NCBI GenBank assembly: GCA_964514215.1
Contig: CAZEPW010000001.1
Location: forward strand, 1 to 64,000
Reading direction: 5' to 3'
From: CAYQUC01 sp964514215
Lineage (GTDB): Bacteria; Pseudomonadota; Gammaproteobacteria; UBA6429; Thiohalophilaceae
DNA length: 64,000 nucleotides
This document shows, piece after piece, positions 17,787 through 27,717 of this stretch; position 1 is the stretch's first letter; every line of letters starts with the position of its first letter. Made by a program: the position numbers and the translations under genes. The notes below the pieces were generated by a model, which was not told the origin of the DNA, ran no database searches, and worked only from the letters and a program-made list of their open reading frames with translations.

Positions 17787-19196
17787 ATGAAAATAATATA
17801 TCAATTTAGTTTCCGAAAAAAATATTTTTATTTTTTGGTGCTTATTATTTTTAATCCGTCGATCGTGTTTGCTCAAAATTATTACTATGATATTACAATT
17901 TCAAAGAAACTAAACAAACTTAATGTTGGGTTATGCCTAAAAAAGTATAAAAAACATACTGGAGTTAAAGTAAAATTTATAACAAAACCATCCGCTATTC
18001 AATTTTCAAAAAAAAATAGACAGTATGATTGTTTTGGATATCAAGCAACATTGAAATCTGCGCTTAAAACACGTTTAAAGGGCGTTACACAAAAAAAACA
18101 AATATTAACAAACCCAAAAAACTGGCTTTGGTATCCAACAGAGTTAATTGAGAATGATAAAGTTATTGTTAATTTTAAACATGCTAGAGGGATAAATGTT
18201 TCCGCACCATGGCAGTTATTAAATCGAACTAAAAGTGAAACAGAGTATCAATATTTAAAGCAAGGTGTTGACTGGGAATCTGTTGTTGCGTTTGGTATGT
18301 TTGACGTTATTGCTCTTAAAATTAAAAATGCGACTATTCAATATGCGCTATTAAACGGACGGGGCATTATTGATAAAGCGAAGATAGCGCGTTGGGTTAG
18401 AAGTAATCTCACTGCATTAACGACTGTTTATGGCCATTTTCCTATATCCACTTTACAGCTCTTGGTTGTACCAATGGATAATGCAAAAGAGCCTGTGCCG
18501 TGGGGGGAAGTTATGCGAGGTGGTGGCAATGCAGTGCACTTATATATTGGTACATCATTTAGTCAACAGGATTTCTTGAACGACTGGGTGTTAAGCCATG
18601 AATTAAGCCATTTATTACACCCGCGAATGATTAAAAATGGTGCTTGGTTATATGAAGGTATGGCTAGTTATTACCAAAATATTATTAGATCCCGGCAGGG
18701 ATTATTGACGGCTGAATTGGCTTGGGAAAAATTACATGCGGGATTTGACCGAGGTTATAGTAATACCGTAAAGATAAAATCTAACAGTCAGATTAAAGAA
18801 AAAAATCTGGATCAAATTACTAAAAATATGAGAAAAAACCGTGCTTTTATGCGCATTTATTGGAGTGGTGCGGCAATGAGCTTGCTTGCTGATGTGCGGT
18901 TACGACAAATAACAAATAATAAGAAATCACTCGATAGTATTTTATTCGCGTTTAATGAATGTTGTTTATCTGATTCTCGTTGGTGGACTGCGTATGAAGT
19001 GATGAATAAATTTGATATGTTATCAAATACATCAATTTTTACAGAAATTTACCAAGAAAATGTTTATTCGGATAATTTTCCAGATTTATCGAATACTTAT
19101 TTGCAGTTAGGATTAAGTGCGAATGGTCATGAATTATTATTCATTAATGAAGCACCGAATATCCTTAGAGAAAAAATTATGGGCGGCTTAAAATAA
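17787..19196 (+). CDS. Secreted gluzincin-type peptidase, MA clan-like
   Basis: Protein of 469 residues with a signal peptide (about 1-29, hydrophobic FYFLVLIIFNPSIVFAQ). The zinc motif HELSHLLH lies near residue 272, and a downstream YEGMASYYQ supplies the third ligand Glu, the gluzincin arrangement found in M1/M61-type and Peptidase_MA-like enzymes. The N-terminal 200 residues are basic and unrecognised. I expect a periplasmic or exported aminopeptidase-like enzyme, but no substrate can be named. The last base is shared with the ATG of the serine hydrolase gene, so the two are a translationally coupled pair. Confidence 0.75.
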   Translation: MKIIYQFSFRKKYFYFLVLIIFNPSIVFAQNYYYDITISKKLNKLNVGLCLKKYKKHTGVKVKFITKPSAIQFSKKNRQYDCFGYQATLKSALKTRLKGVTQKKQILTNPKNWLWYPTELIENDKVIVNFKHARGINVSAPWQLLNRTKSETEYQYLKQGVDWESVVAFGMFDVIALKIKNATIQYALLNGRGIIDKAKIARWVRSNLTALTTVYGHFPISTLQLLVVPMDNAKEPVPWGEVMRGGGNAVHLYIGTSFSQQDFLNDWVLSHELSHLLHPRMIKNGAWLYEGMASYYQNIIRSRQGLLTAELAWEKLHAGFDRGYSNTVKIKSNSQIKEKNLDQITKNMRKNRAFMRIYWSGAAMSLLADVRLRQITNNKKSLDSILFAFNECCLSDSRWWTAYEVMNKFDMLSNTSIFTEIYQENVYSDNFPDLSNTYLQLGLSANGHELLFINEAPNILREKIMGGLK

Positions 19197-20605
19197 TGGC
19201 TAGCGTTATTTTAAAAATAGTGTTGTTAATGTTAATGATTTTAATTAACTCGGTTAGTTTTTCCAATGAAAAAACCTCAGCTTTAACATTAGAAAAAAAA
19301 CTAAGTGAAATACAAAATAGTTTTAACATTCCAGCTTATTCTTTTGTTTTAGTTGATCATGAGAATATAATAAAATCAGCTTCGTCTGGTTTTTCAAATA
19401 TAAAAAATAAAAATAAATTAACTCTCGATACCATGATACGAATTGGTTCGATAACTAAAAGTTTTACAGCACTAGCAATATTAAAGCTACAACAACAGGG
19501 AAAATTAAAGTTAGACGATCAAATTAAACAATACAGTGATGATTTACCATTAATTAACCAATGGTCAGATACAAACCCAATTAAAATAGCTCATTTACTA
19601 GAACATACGGCTGGGTTATTGGATTTGAGCAAAGCCGAGTTTGCGTTTAACAATGCTAATATTACCAGTATTAAGCAAGCCTTTTTATTTAAACCGAATA
19701 ATCGAAAAACCATGTGGCCGCCAGGACAATATACGTCCTATACTAATGTTGGTGCTGGATACTTAGGTTATGCCATTGAAAAAATCAGTGGTATTAGCTT
19801 TGAACGCTACCTTAGTAAATTCATATTAAAACCATTAGCCATGGATAATACTAACTTCATTTTTGATGTTAAAACACGTCGGAATTTAGCAACAGGATAT
19901 GATATTGACGGTAAATCAATTATTCCTTATTGGCATATGATATTTCGACCATTTGGCGCGATGAATACCAGCACTAGGCAGATGGCTTATTTTGTTCAGT
20001 TGTTTCTAAATGATGGCAAGATTGGTTCGTTACAACTCATCTCTCCAGATAATATTAATAGAATGGAAACACCTCAAACTTCGTTATCCGCAAAATCAGG
20101 GTTGGAGTTTGGTTATGGATTAGCAAATTATAGTTATTTACATAATGGTTTTGTTTTTCATGGCCATGGTGGTGATGCGGATGGTTTTTTGGCGCATTAT
20201 GCTTATAATCGTGATTCAGATTTAGGTTATTTTATTGTAATAAACTCTTTTAATCGTGATGGCCTGCATAATATGCGCAGGTTACTTGAAGATTATATTA
20301 CTAGTGGTATTAAAAAAACTGTTAACGTAAAAAAAATTAAACATGATAATTTGCGTCAATTTGTTGGAAATTATAAAGCATTAACTTATCGTATGCCGTG
20401 GCTTGGTCTAGAGCAGGTGATTTTGAAAATAAGAATGAATAATAATAAATTATTTTATACCTTAAATAATGAGACTCAAGAACTTATTGCTGTCAATCAA
20501 TTTCATTTCAGGTTTGAAGATCAACCAATAGCAACTATGGCTTTTATAAAAAAATTAGGTGAAATGCATTTTCAAAATAGTGACGAAAATTTTATACGGT
20601 ATTGA
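19196..20605 (+). CDS. Class C beta-lactamase-type serine hydrolase
   Basis: Exported protein of 469 residues with an N-terminal hydrophobic signal (about 1-25). The serine beta-lactamase/DD-peptidase fold shows the SxxK motif in IGSITKSFTAL (near 80), the YxN motif in YTSYTNVGAGY (near 180), and HGHGGDADGF (near 320) at the KTG position. A C-terminal beta-rich domain from about 385 resembles the extra domain of esterase-type members. Such proteins are usually esterases or peptidases, not resistance enzymes. It overlaps the upstream metallopeptidase gene by one base. Confidence 0.85.
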   Translation: MASVILKIVLLMLMILINSVSFSNEKTSALTLEKKLSEIQNSFNIPAYSFVLVDHENIIKSASSGFSNIKNKNKLTLDTMIRIGSITKSFTALAILKLQQQGKLKLDDQIKQYSDDLPLINQWSDTNPIKIAHLLEHTAGLLDLSKAEFAFNNANITSIKQAFLFKPNNRKTMWPPGQYTSYTNVGAGYLGYAIEKISGISFERYLSKFILKPLAMDNTNFIFDVKTRRNLATGYDIDGKSIIPYWHMIFRPFGAMNTSTRQMAYFVQLFLNDGKIGSLQLISPDNINRMETPQTSLSAKSGLEFGYGLANYSYLHNGFVFHGHGGDADGFLAHYAYNRDSDLGYFIVINSFNRDGLHNMRRLLEDYITSGIKKTVNVKKIKHDNLRQFVGNYKALTYRMPWLGLEQVILKIRMNNNKLFYTLNNETQELIAVNQFHFRFEDQPIATMAFIKKLGEMHFQNSDENFIRY

Positions 20606-20606
20606 G

Positions 20607-21956
20607 TTATTTTTTAATTGATTTAACGCCTATTTCAATAGCAACTACTTTGTCTTGGATAGATTTATAGGCTTGAATATCAACTGTTTGGCCTTTTTTA
20701 AAAGATTTTTCTGTGCCATCTTCAAAATTGATTAATGTTGTTGCTGAATAGAAAACATTAATGCCATTGACGTGAATTGAATTTTTATTGATAGCAGTAA
20801 TGATTCCTTTGAATTCAATTGTTGTTTTTTGTTTGATTCTATTTTTTACATCTGATTGATTGTTTATTATATTGTTTGATTGTAAATAAACGTTGGCTAA
20901 AACATTTTCACCACGGTTACGGTTGAATACCAGTATATCCGGTTTTGAATCGCCATTAAAATCTGCAATGATGTTATCCAGTTGTTGGTTGTTGCTTGCT
21001 GTTTGAAATGAAAAAGTTTGTGGTTTTTTTGTAAATGTACCCGATTCATTTCCAAAGTAAATTAATGTGTTTGAATTTTTCGATACTATTTTATCAGGAT
21101 AATTATCTAAATTTATATCAGGATAATTGCGTGGCCACGGTTTTTTATACTCTTTGAGTACTTTAAAATTACCTTTGCCATCACCGCGATATAAAATCGA
21201 GCTTGATTGTTTGGTTGGTTTGGCTTGTTCGATTAGTAAATCGTGATGTCCATCGTTATCAACATCGGTTGCGAGTATTTTATAAGGGCGTTTTTTTGAT
21301 TTTGTTGCATCATAAATAATTTTTTTTGGCAAAAATGTCATGTCGCCATTACCAAAATAAATTAAAACTTGTTTGGCTCCATAATTTCCAGTACGGGATA
21401 TGGCGATGTCTTGGTGTGAGTCTTCATTAAAATCAGCAATTGCTATACTATAAACAAAACTATTATGAAAGCTTTTAGTGGCTGTTATTTTCAGGCATGC
21501 GCCTGTTGAAAAATGATCGTCCCCTAAATTACGTGCAACAACAAACATTCTCTTATCGTTATTGCATTGTTGGCTACCAATGACAATATCAAGTAAACCA
21601 TCTTCATCAAAGTCGGCTTTCGCTAATGAAGATACGCTGCCGATGCTGTATAACCCCGACATCGCGATTTCTTTTGATTTATCGAATACGGTATTTTTCG
21701 ATGTTTTTCCAAAATAGATTATTAATTTTTTAGAGACAGTATGAGCAATAATTAAATCAGCACTACCATCGTTATTAAAGTCTGCTGTTAAGGTCGCTCC
21801 GATGGCTTGTTCTGAAAACTCAATGTTGATTGGAGGGTTAAAAGTTATCGGGTTTGAAATTTTATTAATAGTGCTTGAATTTATATTGTTTGTAAATGGG
21901 ACAATCGCTAGGGTTAGTATAAGAACAAAATATAAAACGATATTGTTGCTAAACAT
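20607..21956 (-). CDS. Secreted FG-GAP/VCBS repeat protein with DUF5666-like C-terminus
   Basis: Protein of 449 residues with a signal peptide (1-24). Repeated calcium-loop motifs of the FG-GAP type, such as ADFNNDGSADLIIAH, ADFDEDGLLDIVIG, ADFNEDSHQDIAIS, TDVDNDGHHDLLIE and ADFNGDSKPDILVF, are spaced about 50-60 residues apart and predict an integrin-like beta-propeller. The last 70 residues (GIITAINKNSIHVNGI...) look like a DUF5666 small beta-barrel. Likely extracellular or periplasmic, binding function unknown. It converges with the serine hydrolase gene, with one base between the stops. Confidence 0.85.
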   Translation of the reverse strand: MFSNNIVLYFVLILTLAIVPFTNNINSSTINKISNPITFNPPINIEFSEQAIGATLTADFNNDGSADLIIAHTVSKKLIIYFGKTSKNTVFDKSKEIAMSGLYSIGSVSSLAKADFDEDGLLDIVIGSQQCNNDKRMFVVARNLGDDHFSTGACLKITATKSFHNSFVYSIAIADFNEDSHQDIAISRTGNYGAKQVLIYFGNGDMTFLPKKIIYDATKSKKRPYKILATDVDNDGHHDLLIEQAKPTKQSSSILYRGDGKGNFKVLKEYKKPWPRNYPDINLDNYPDKIVSKNSNTLIYFGNESGTFTKKPQTFSFQTASNNQQLDNIIADFNGDSKPDILVFNRNRGENVLANVYLQSNNIINNQSDVKNRIKQKTTIEFKGIITAINKNSIHVNGINVFYSATTLINFEDGTEKSFKKGQTVDIQAYKSIQDKVVAIEIGVKSIKK

Positions 21957-21975
21957 TATAGTTAACTTGTTAAAA

Positions 21976-22596
21976 TTATTCTAATAATTCATCGAGTTGA
22001 TGTTGAATCATTTCGTAGCTGGCATAACCACGTGATAAGAATTGATGTTTTTTGTCTTGTTGAAAAACAAGGGAAGGAAAACCTAATACGCCTGCTGATC
22101 GAGTATTGGTGAAATGTTGCTGGGTTTGTTGTTTGATTTCGTCAGACTCAAAAAGTGAGGTGAATTCTGATTCATCGATAGAATATTTTTTTGCCAGTTT
22201 GATTAATGCTGCTTGTTGTGTAACATCCTGTTGGGCAACATAAAATGCATATTGAATATCGTGAAATAACGCCAGAGTATTATCACCATTTAATTTTCCA
22301 AATGCCACCAACGCACGGCTTGCTGGTTCAGTGTCATAGATAAAGCCTTCGGGTAAGGCGTTTTCGAAATTAAATTCCTGTCCTGATATTTTTTGCACTT
22401 CTTGCCAATGATGCAATACCTCATCTCGGTCTTTGGGGATGATGGCTGCTTTTGTTCCAGGGCGTAGTCCACCAAGATTTAATGCTATTTGTAGTTTATC
22501 TTGGTAGTGTTGTTTAATCTGCGTGATGACGGGTGAAAATCCCCAACACCAGGAACACATCGGATCTGCAAAATACCATAATAGCGCTTGTGTCAT
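21976..22596 (-). CDS. DsbA family (FrnE-like) thioredoxin-fold protein
   Basis: Protein of 206 residues with the redox motif CSWC in ADPMCSWCWGFSPV near the N-terminus and no signal peptide, so cytoplasmic. The long helical insertion and the C-terminal GVLGFPSLVFQQ (cis-Pro loop) match the DsbA/FrnE group, which includes 2-hydroxychromene-2-carboxylate isomerase relatives. FrnE of Deinococcus is a cytoplasmic oxidoreductase tied to oxidative stress. The start overlaps the RND permease stop by 4 bases (ATGA), so it is the third gene of the efflux operon, an uncommon companion. Confidence 0.88.
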   Translation of the reverse strand: MTQALLWYFADPMCSWCWGFSPVITQIKQHYQDKLQIALNLGGLRPGTKAAIIPKDRDEVLHHWQEVQKISGQEFNFENALPEGFIYDTEPASRALVAFGKLNGDNTLALFHDIQYAFYVAQQDVTQQAALIKLAKKYSIDESEFTSLFESDEIKQQTQQHFTNTRSAGVLGFPSLVFQQDKKHQFLSRGYASYEMIQHQLDELLE

Positions 22597-25500
22597 TTCA
22601 TTGGCCTTTCATTAACGTTATCGAAAATATTCGCTATCATTTTATGGAAGTCATCCAATATATGATAGCTGACAGGAACTAATATTAAGGTGACTACGGT
22701 TGCAAACATAACACCAAACGCAAGTGAAACGGCCATTGGAATTAAAAATTGGGCTTGCACACTACGCTCGAGCATGAGTGGTGTTAGCCCTGCAAAGGTT
22801 GTTAATGAGGTTAACAATATAGGCCGAAAGCGTTCCGCACCAGCATCGCGAATAGCCTCGCTTAATTTTACACCTTTATCTCGTAGTTTATTAATATAGT
22901 CAACTAGAACTAAATTATCATTCACGACAACACCCGCGACGGCGATCATGCCACATAACGATAATAAACTGATTTCGAGCCCTAAAAGGATATGGCCTAT
23001 TAATGCGCCAATTAAGCCAAATGGAATAGCGGACATGACCATTAAGGGTTGCGTGTAAGACTGAAATGGAATGGCCATTAAAATATAAATAGCAATTAGT
23101 GCAATAATAAAACCGCTTTTCATGGTTGAAATTAATTCGTTTTTAGATTTTTGTCTACCGGATAAAGACCATTTTACATCCGGGTAGTTTTGTTTTAATT
23201 GATTTAAAAACTTCGGTTTTAAATCATTCATTACTTTGCTAGATGATGTCATGCTTTCATCGATAAATGCGCTAACGGTTATTATTCTTTTTCTATCAAA
23301 GCGTTTTATCACCGATGGACTGCTGGAGTAAGATAACTCGGCAATATCGATGAGTGGTATTAATGAACCATCGGATAAACGAATGTGCATGGTTTCTAGT
23401 GAATATAAGGACTTTCTATCTTCCTTAGGATAACGCACAAAAACTTTAACATCGTCTCTGCCGCGTTGGATTCGCTGTATTTCTTCACCATAAAAAGCCT
23501 GTCTTACCTGACGAGCCAAATTATTGGTGTTTATCGCTAAATTTTTTGCTTTTGGTTTTAATTTTATTCTAATTTCGCGTTTACCGGAATCAAAACTATC
23601 GTGTATACCATAAAGTCCGCTATATTGTTTTAGTTCATTTTTTAATTGTGTTGAGACAATTTGTAACTGTGAAATGTTTTTGCCCGATAATTCTAAGTTT
23701 ATTCCGGCTCCGTGGTTTCGTAATGATGATTCGTATTTTAACTCCACAACACCGGGTATTTCACCAACACTGTTGCGCCAACGTAGCATGATTTCTTCGG
23801 CGGAATAATTTCGTTGTTCGGCATAACCCAACTCCATTGATACTTCACCGAGGTGTGAGCCGAGCGCGCGAGTGCTACTGGGATGAGAACCAACCACCGT
23901 TTTAATGCTGGTGATTTCATCTTGATCGGTTTCACGATGTAAGTCAGATTTGAGTTTAAGGGCATTATCAGCAATAATTTGCACCGCATTTTCAATTTTA
24001 TCTATCGACGAACCTTGTGCAAAGCGAACCGAGGCATAAGCAAAATCACCTTCAACTTTTGGAAAAAATACCATCGATAACCAACCACCCGCAACTAAGC
24101 CGGTGAATATAATAAACAAACCCACGAATAAAGCCGATGTGACATAACGCCATTCGATGGCATACTCGATAAGTGGACGGTAACGCGTTTCAATAAAATT
24201 CTCTAACCATTGGGTAAAGCCACGCAGTAGATTTGATATTTTTCCACCAGACTCGCTTACTGGGTGTTTTATTGTCGATAAATGTGCCGGTAAAATGAAA
24301 ATACTTTCAATTAACGAAAAGAATAACGTCGCGATGACCACAATAGGAATAACGCTCCATAATCGTCCCTCAGGGCCGGGTAAAAATAATATTGGAGCAA
24401 AAGCGACAATACTGGTTAATACAGCAAATATAACTGGCGTTGACACTTTTTTAACACCGCGTATTGCGCCATCTAAACCATAATGGCCTTTACCATGCTC
24501 AGCATAAATGCTTTCACCGATAATAATGGCATCATCAACTACAATTCCTAATACCAATATAAAGGCAAACATGGATATCATGTTTATTGAACCATCAAGA
24601 TTTGGTAATAACCATAATGCCCCCATAAAGGAAATTGGAATGCCTAACGTTACCCACAGCGCCAGTCGGACTCGCAAAAATAATACCAGAATACCAAAGA
24701 CTAATAACAACCCGGTTACCGCATTACGTAATAATAACGACAGGCGGCTTTGAAAAAATTCAGAGCGATCTTGCCAAATATTCATTTCCAAACCATTGGG
24801 TAATTGGCTGTTGCTGACATAATTTCGTATGTACTCTGCAATTTCCAATACACTTTGATTACCAACGCGAAATACGGTTAGGGCAACGCTGGGTTTGCCA
24901 TTAAAAAAGGCGTAGAGATCTTGTTCGGCAAAGCCATCAACGACATTAGCAATGTCTCCGAGCAATATTTGACTACCATCTTTACCAGCACGAATAATAA
25001 TTTTTTCAAATTGATCGCCTTGATAAGCTTGAGATTCTGTGCGTAATAATACATCTCCCGATTTTGTTTTTAAAACGCCAGCCGGTAGATTTAGAGATGA
25101 ATTTTTTACCGCTTGTGTTACTTCATCAAAACTTAAATCGTATCGTTTTAAATTATGTTCTGATAATTCAATCGAAATTTCATAAGGGCGAATACTCGAT
25201 AGTTCAACTTGAGTGATTGCGGGTAATGCCGTTAGGTCATCTCTTATTTTTTCGGCATAACGCTTTAATGTTAATTCGTCTGATTGGCCTGATAAAATGA
25301 CTTCGGCAACCCGAGTACGAATACTTAACTCTTTTATAATGGGTATTTGGGAATTTTCTGGGAACGTGCTGATGGTATTAATTCTCGATTTCACTTCATC
25401 GAGTATTTCCCGGGTATTATAGCTATTGGCTATTTCGATAACGACATTAGCACCAGATTCACTGGCGGTTGATGCCATCGAGCGAATTCCTTCGAGATCA

Positions 25501-25718
25501 AATAATTTTTCTTCAATTTTTATGATCACTGAAGATTCTACTTCGCTAGGCGTAGAGCCAGGATAGGCAACATTAATGTTGATTCTGTCGAGTGAGATGT
25601 TTGGTATCAGTTCCTTTCGGGTGTCCGGTATTGCTAATGCACCTAAAATTAAAATTGAAACCATAAAAAGATTGGCTGCAACTCGATTTTTTGCAAACCA
25701 TTCAACTAAATTATTCAT
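22593..25718 (-). CDS. RND efflux permease (AcrB/HAE family)
   Basis: Inner-membrane proton-driven exporter of 1041 residues, the usual size for AcrB-type pumps. The N-terminal transmembrane helix is followed by a large periplasmic porter domain, then helices 2-6 with the paired acidic residues in LVLGIVVDDAIIIGES (near 400). The second half repeats this arrangement with VAGVVVNDNLVLVDYIN (near 935). Short porter motifs such as AYPGSTPSEVE near residue 50 are typical. No outer-membrane factor gene is adjacent, so a shared TolC is likely. It overlaps both the adaptor gene and the DsbA-like gene by 4 bases. Confidence 0.96.
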   Translation of the reverse strand: MNNLVEWFAKNRVAANLFMVSILILGALAIPDTRKELIPNISLDRININVAYPGSTPSEVESSVIIKIEEKLFDLEGIRSMASTASESGANVVIEIANSYNTREILDEVKSRINTISTFPENSQIPIIKELSIRTRVAEVILSGQSDELTLKRYAEKIRDDLTALPAITQVELSSIRPYEISIELSEHNLKRYDLSFDEVTQAVKNSSLNLPAGVLKTKSGDVLLRTESQAYQGDQFEKIIIRAGKDGSQILLGDIANVVDGFAEQDLYAFFNGKPSVALTVFRVGNQSVLEIAEYIRNYVSNSQLPNGLEMNIWQDRSEFFQSRLSLLLRNAVTGLLLVFGILVLFLRVRLALWVTLGIPISFMGALWLLPNLDGSINMISMFAFILVLGIVVDDAIIIGESIYAEHGKGHYGLDGAIRGVKKVSTPVIFAVLTSIVAFAPILFLPGPEGRLWSVIPIVVIATLFFSLIESIFILPAHLSTIKHPVSESGGKISNLLRGFTQWLENFIETRYRPLIEYAIEWRYVTSALFVGLFIIFTGLVAGGWLSMVFFPKVEGDFAYASVRFAQGSSIDKIENAVQIIADNALKLKSDLHRETDQDEITSIKTVVGSHPSSTRALGSHLGEVSMELGYAEQRNYSAEEIMLRWRNSVGEIPGVVELKYESSLRNHGAGINLELSGKNISQLQIVSTQLKNELKQYSGLYGIHDSFDSGKREIRIKLKPKAKNLAINTNNLARQVRQAFYGEEIQRIQRGRDDVKVFVRYPKEDRKSLYSLETMHIRLSDGSLIPLIDIAELSYSSSPSVIKRFDRKRIITVSAFIDESMTSSSKVMNDLKPKFLNQLKQNYPDVKWSLSGRQKSKNELISTMKSGFIIALIAIYILMAIPFQSYTQPLMVMSAIPFGLIGALIGHILLGLEISLLSLCGMIAVAGVVVNDNLVLVDYINKLRDKGVKLSEAIRDAGAERFRPILLTSLTTFAGLTPLMLERSVQAQFLIPMAVSLAFGVMFATVVTLILVPVSYHILDDFHKMIANIFDNVNERPMK

Positions 25719-26965
25719 TTTGCAATATTTCTTGATTGAGATTTTAATGTTATTGAATCAATATTATTTTTAGATTCAATATGTTTTTTCTGTTTAGAAT
25801 TTATTACTTCAAGCGCCATGCCTTCTGTGACAATATCTAGCGGTGTAGTAATAACTCTGTCGCCAGACTTGATGCCAGAGCTTATATATATGTCATTGAT
25901 GCCTTTGTGCAAAACAGTAACTTGTTTAAGTTTGAGAGTATTGTTAGCTGTTGCCAGCCAAACCTGATGATCATTACGTAAAGCATCCCGAGGGATTTTT
26001 ATAATGTTTTCAAATGCGCGTCCCTCAATAATAGCATCGACATATAAGCCAAATGCTAATGGTGGTCGATTAGGGAACTCAGGAATTATTTTATAGGGCG
26101 CTTTAACTTGCGCAACGAGATAGACCAACCGATCGCGTTGGTCTACCAAACCTTCACTACGAACAATAGTGGCAGGCCAGTTGTAGTGTTGTCCCAAAAA
26201 CTCGACATCAAGATTCACTGCTGTACGATTGTTTATATTATTATTATTTTGATATAACCAGGACTGATCCAGTAATGCGAGTTGTCGATCAGATAAAGGC
26301 AGTCTTACTTCAGCAAAGTCGATGGCATAGATATCTGCTACAGGTTTTCCTATTGTCAAATAATTGCCTAAATCAATGTGCTTTTTCGTTATTCGGCCAT
26401 TAAACGGCGCAATTACTTTAGTATGTTTTAGATTTAATTTCGCAATTGCATAGCTTGCCTGTGCGGCTTTTAAATTGGCATTGGCTTCGGCTAATTGAGG
26501 CTCATGGCGAGCATATGCTGAGGCTTGTTTTAAGCGTTTCGCGCCAAGAGCCTTTAAATTGGCAATCGCTTGGCTGGCATTTGCTTTGGCGCGCGCTAAT
26601 TGCTGTTTGGCACTGGCGACTTGTGCTTCAGCGGTATGAATTGCCAGCTGGTATTCCAGTGGATTGATTTCAACCAATACATCACCTTTATCGAAGAAAC
26701 CACCATTTTCAAAATTAGCAGATACTTTTATAATTTCACCAACAACTTGTGCGGATAATGTTACCGAGGTGCGTGGTATTACCGTGCCGCGACTAATGAC
26801 TGGAATTTTCACAGTAGCAGGCTTAACCGTTTCAATTTGAACACTCGCAATTTTTTTAACAACAGGAAGTTTCTCGACCTTAGGACTAAAAATAAAAAGC
26901 AGAACCAAGACGATACTGGCGAGAAAGATAATGAGAATGACAAGAAATATTTGTTTTTTTAGCAT
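25715..26965 (-). CDS. RND periplasmic adaptor (membrane fusion protein)
   Basis: Adaptor subunit of 416 residues. It has one N-terminal membrane anchor (about 5-27). The biotinyl-lipoyl half-motif is at about 70-100, with GGFFDKGDVLVEINP. The coiled-coil hairpin is at about 105-175 (Ala/Lys-rich, with AEAQVASAKQQLARAKA). A second lipoyl half contains VIAPFNGRITKKHID, and beta-barrel and membrane-proximal domains follow. It is first in the operon and overlaps the permease start by 4 bases. About 280 bases upstream are free of genes and presumably hold the promoter; no regulator is adjacent. Confidence 0.95.
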   Translation of the reverse strand: MLKKQIFLVILIIFLASIVLVLLFIFSPKVEKLPVVKKIASVQIETVKPATVKIPVISRGTVIPRTSVTLSAQVVGEIIKVSANFENGGFFDKGDVLVEINPLEYQLAIHTAEAQVASAKQQLARAKANASQAIANLKALGAKRLKQASAYARHEPQLAEANANLKAAQASYAIAKLNLKHTKVIAPFNGRITKKHIDLGNYLTIGKPVADIYAIDFAEVRLPLSDRQLALLDQSWLYQNNNNINNRTAVNLDVEFLGQHYNWPATIVRSEGLVDQRDRLVYLVAQVKAPYKIIPEFPNRPPLAFGLYVDAIIEGRAFENIIKIPRDALRNDHQVWLATANNTLKLKQVTVLHKGINDIYISSGIKSGDRVITTPLDIVTEGMALEVINSKQKKHIESKNNIDSITLKSQSRNIAK

Positions 26966-27249
26966 TGCTATCCTATAAAATCACGATATGACATTTTAAA
27001 ACCCCTTAATCTAGTAGGGCAATTTAATGCAATATTAGTTCCTGAATAAACTCATATTATGGCATTATTAAGACTAAGTTTGTTGGATATGGTCTTTATT
27101 ATATGGGGTACTGTGTAACAGAATGTTTCGAGTTTATGGAAATCAAAGCCGATCAATATTTTGATTTTATTGTTTAGACAGTTTCTTGAATAAAAACAGA
27201 GTTTGACGCTTAGTTTAAATTAAAATAACGACGCCGAGGATATTGAATT

Positions 27250-27501
27250 TTATTCAAGCCACTGTGACATTAATGTTTTAATTTGAGTCTGGTATTTGAC
27301 TCCTTCAATATCACACTTAGTACGAAACAATCGCAGTAAATCCACAGCTATTTTTAAACTGATCATTTTGCTGCGAACCGGTTTGTTCATATTAATCGCC
27401 TGCATGAGTCGAAATTCTTCTAAAAATTCGAGTATTTGTTTTGTGCTTGCGGTGGCGCCATTGTCGAGATAATCGTTATTGAAATATTGGACAGGTTTCA
27501 T
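27250..27501 (-). CDS. Small CopG-like putative antitoxin
   Basis: Protein of 83 residues. The C-terminal half reads ISLKIAVDLLRLFRTKCDIE then GVKYQTQIKTLMSQWLE, the beta-strand plus two-helix pattern of ribbon-helix-helix (CopG/BrnA-like) antitoxins, where 'YQT.I...M' is typical. Its ATG overlaps by 3 bases the stop of a frame that encodes only the C-terminus of a nucleotidyltransferase-type protein (27498-27674). I therefore read it as the surviving half of a two-gene toxin-antitoxin-type unit. The start ATG at 27499-27501 is unambiguous. Confidence 0.65.
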   Translation of the reverse strand: MKPVQYFNNDYLDNGATASTKQILEFLEEFRLMQAINMNKPVRSKMISLKIAVDLLRLFRTKCDIEGVKYQTQIKTLMSQWLE

Positions 27502-27674
27502 AATAAATGCTCCAACGCTTTTATGTCTTCTAAATCTTGTGGCCGAGCAGAGTATTTTTTCATTGCAATTAATTCTTTTATTGCTGTAACCCGAATTTTT
27601 CTGTTGCCCATCTTTTTTATGACGGTGTTTATCTTATCGGCATCATGAGTAATAATGATGTCGACTAATTCCAA
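27498..27674 (-). pseudogene. C-terminal remnant of an AbiEii/MNT-type nucleotidyltransferase
   Basis: The frame reads LELVDIIITHDADKINTVI, then GNRKIRVTAIKELIAMKKYS and ARPQDLEDIKALEHLL, ending at TGA 27498-27500. The end, with 'LIAMK..SARPQDLEDI.AL', is the typical C-terminus of nucleotidyltransferases of the AbiEii or DUF6036 sort. No catalytic GS..D.D part precedes it. The frame is closed by a stop within the end of the next gene upstream (27718-28800), so the N-terminal two thirds have been deleted. The ATG of the CopG-like gene overlaps its stop. Confidence 0.65.
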
Positions 27675-27717
27675 AGGATTACTATTATTATCAAGCTTAT
27701 TCGTCGAACAGGCTTGC

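Noticed and set aside
19196..20605. Antibiotic-resistance beta-lactamase
   Set aside because: The motifs fit the broad serine-hydrolase family with an extra C-terminal domain, not a dedicated class C resistance enzyme, and no ampR-like gene is adjacent.
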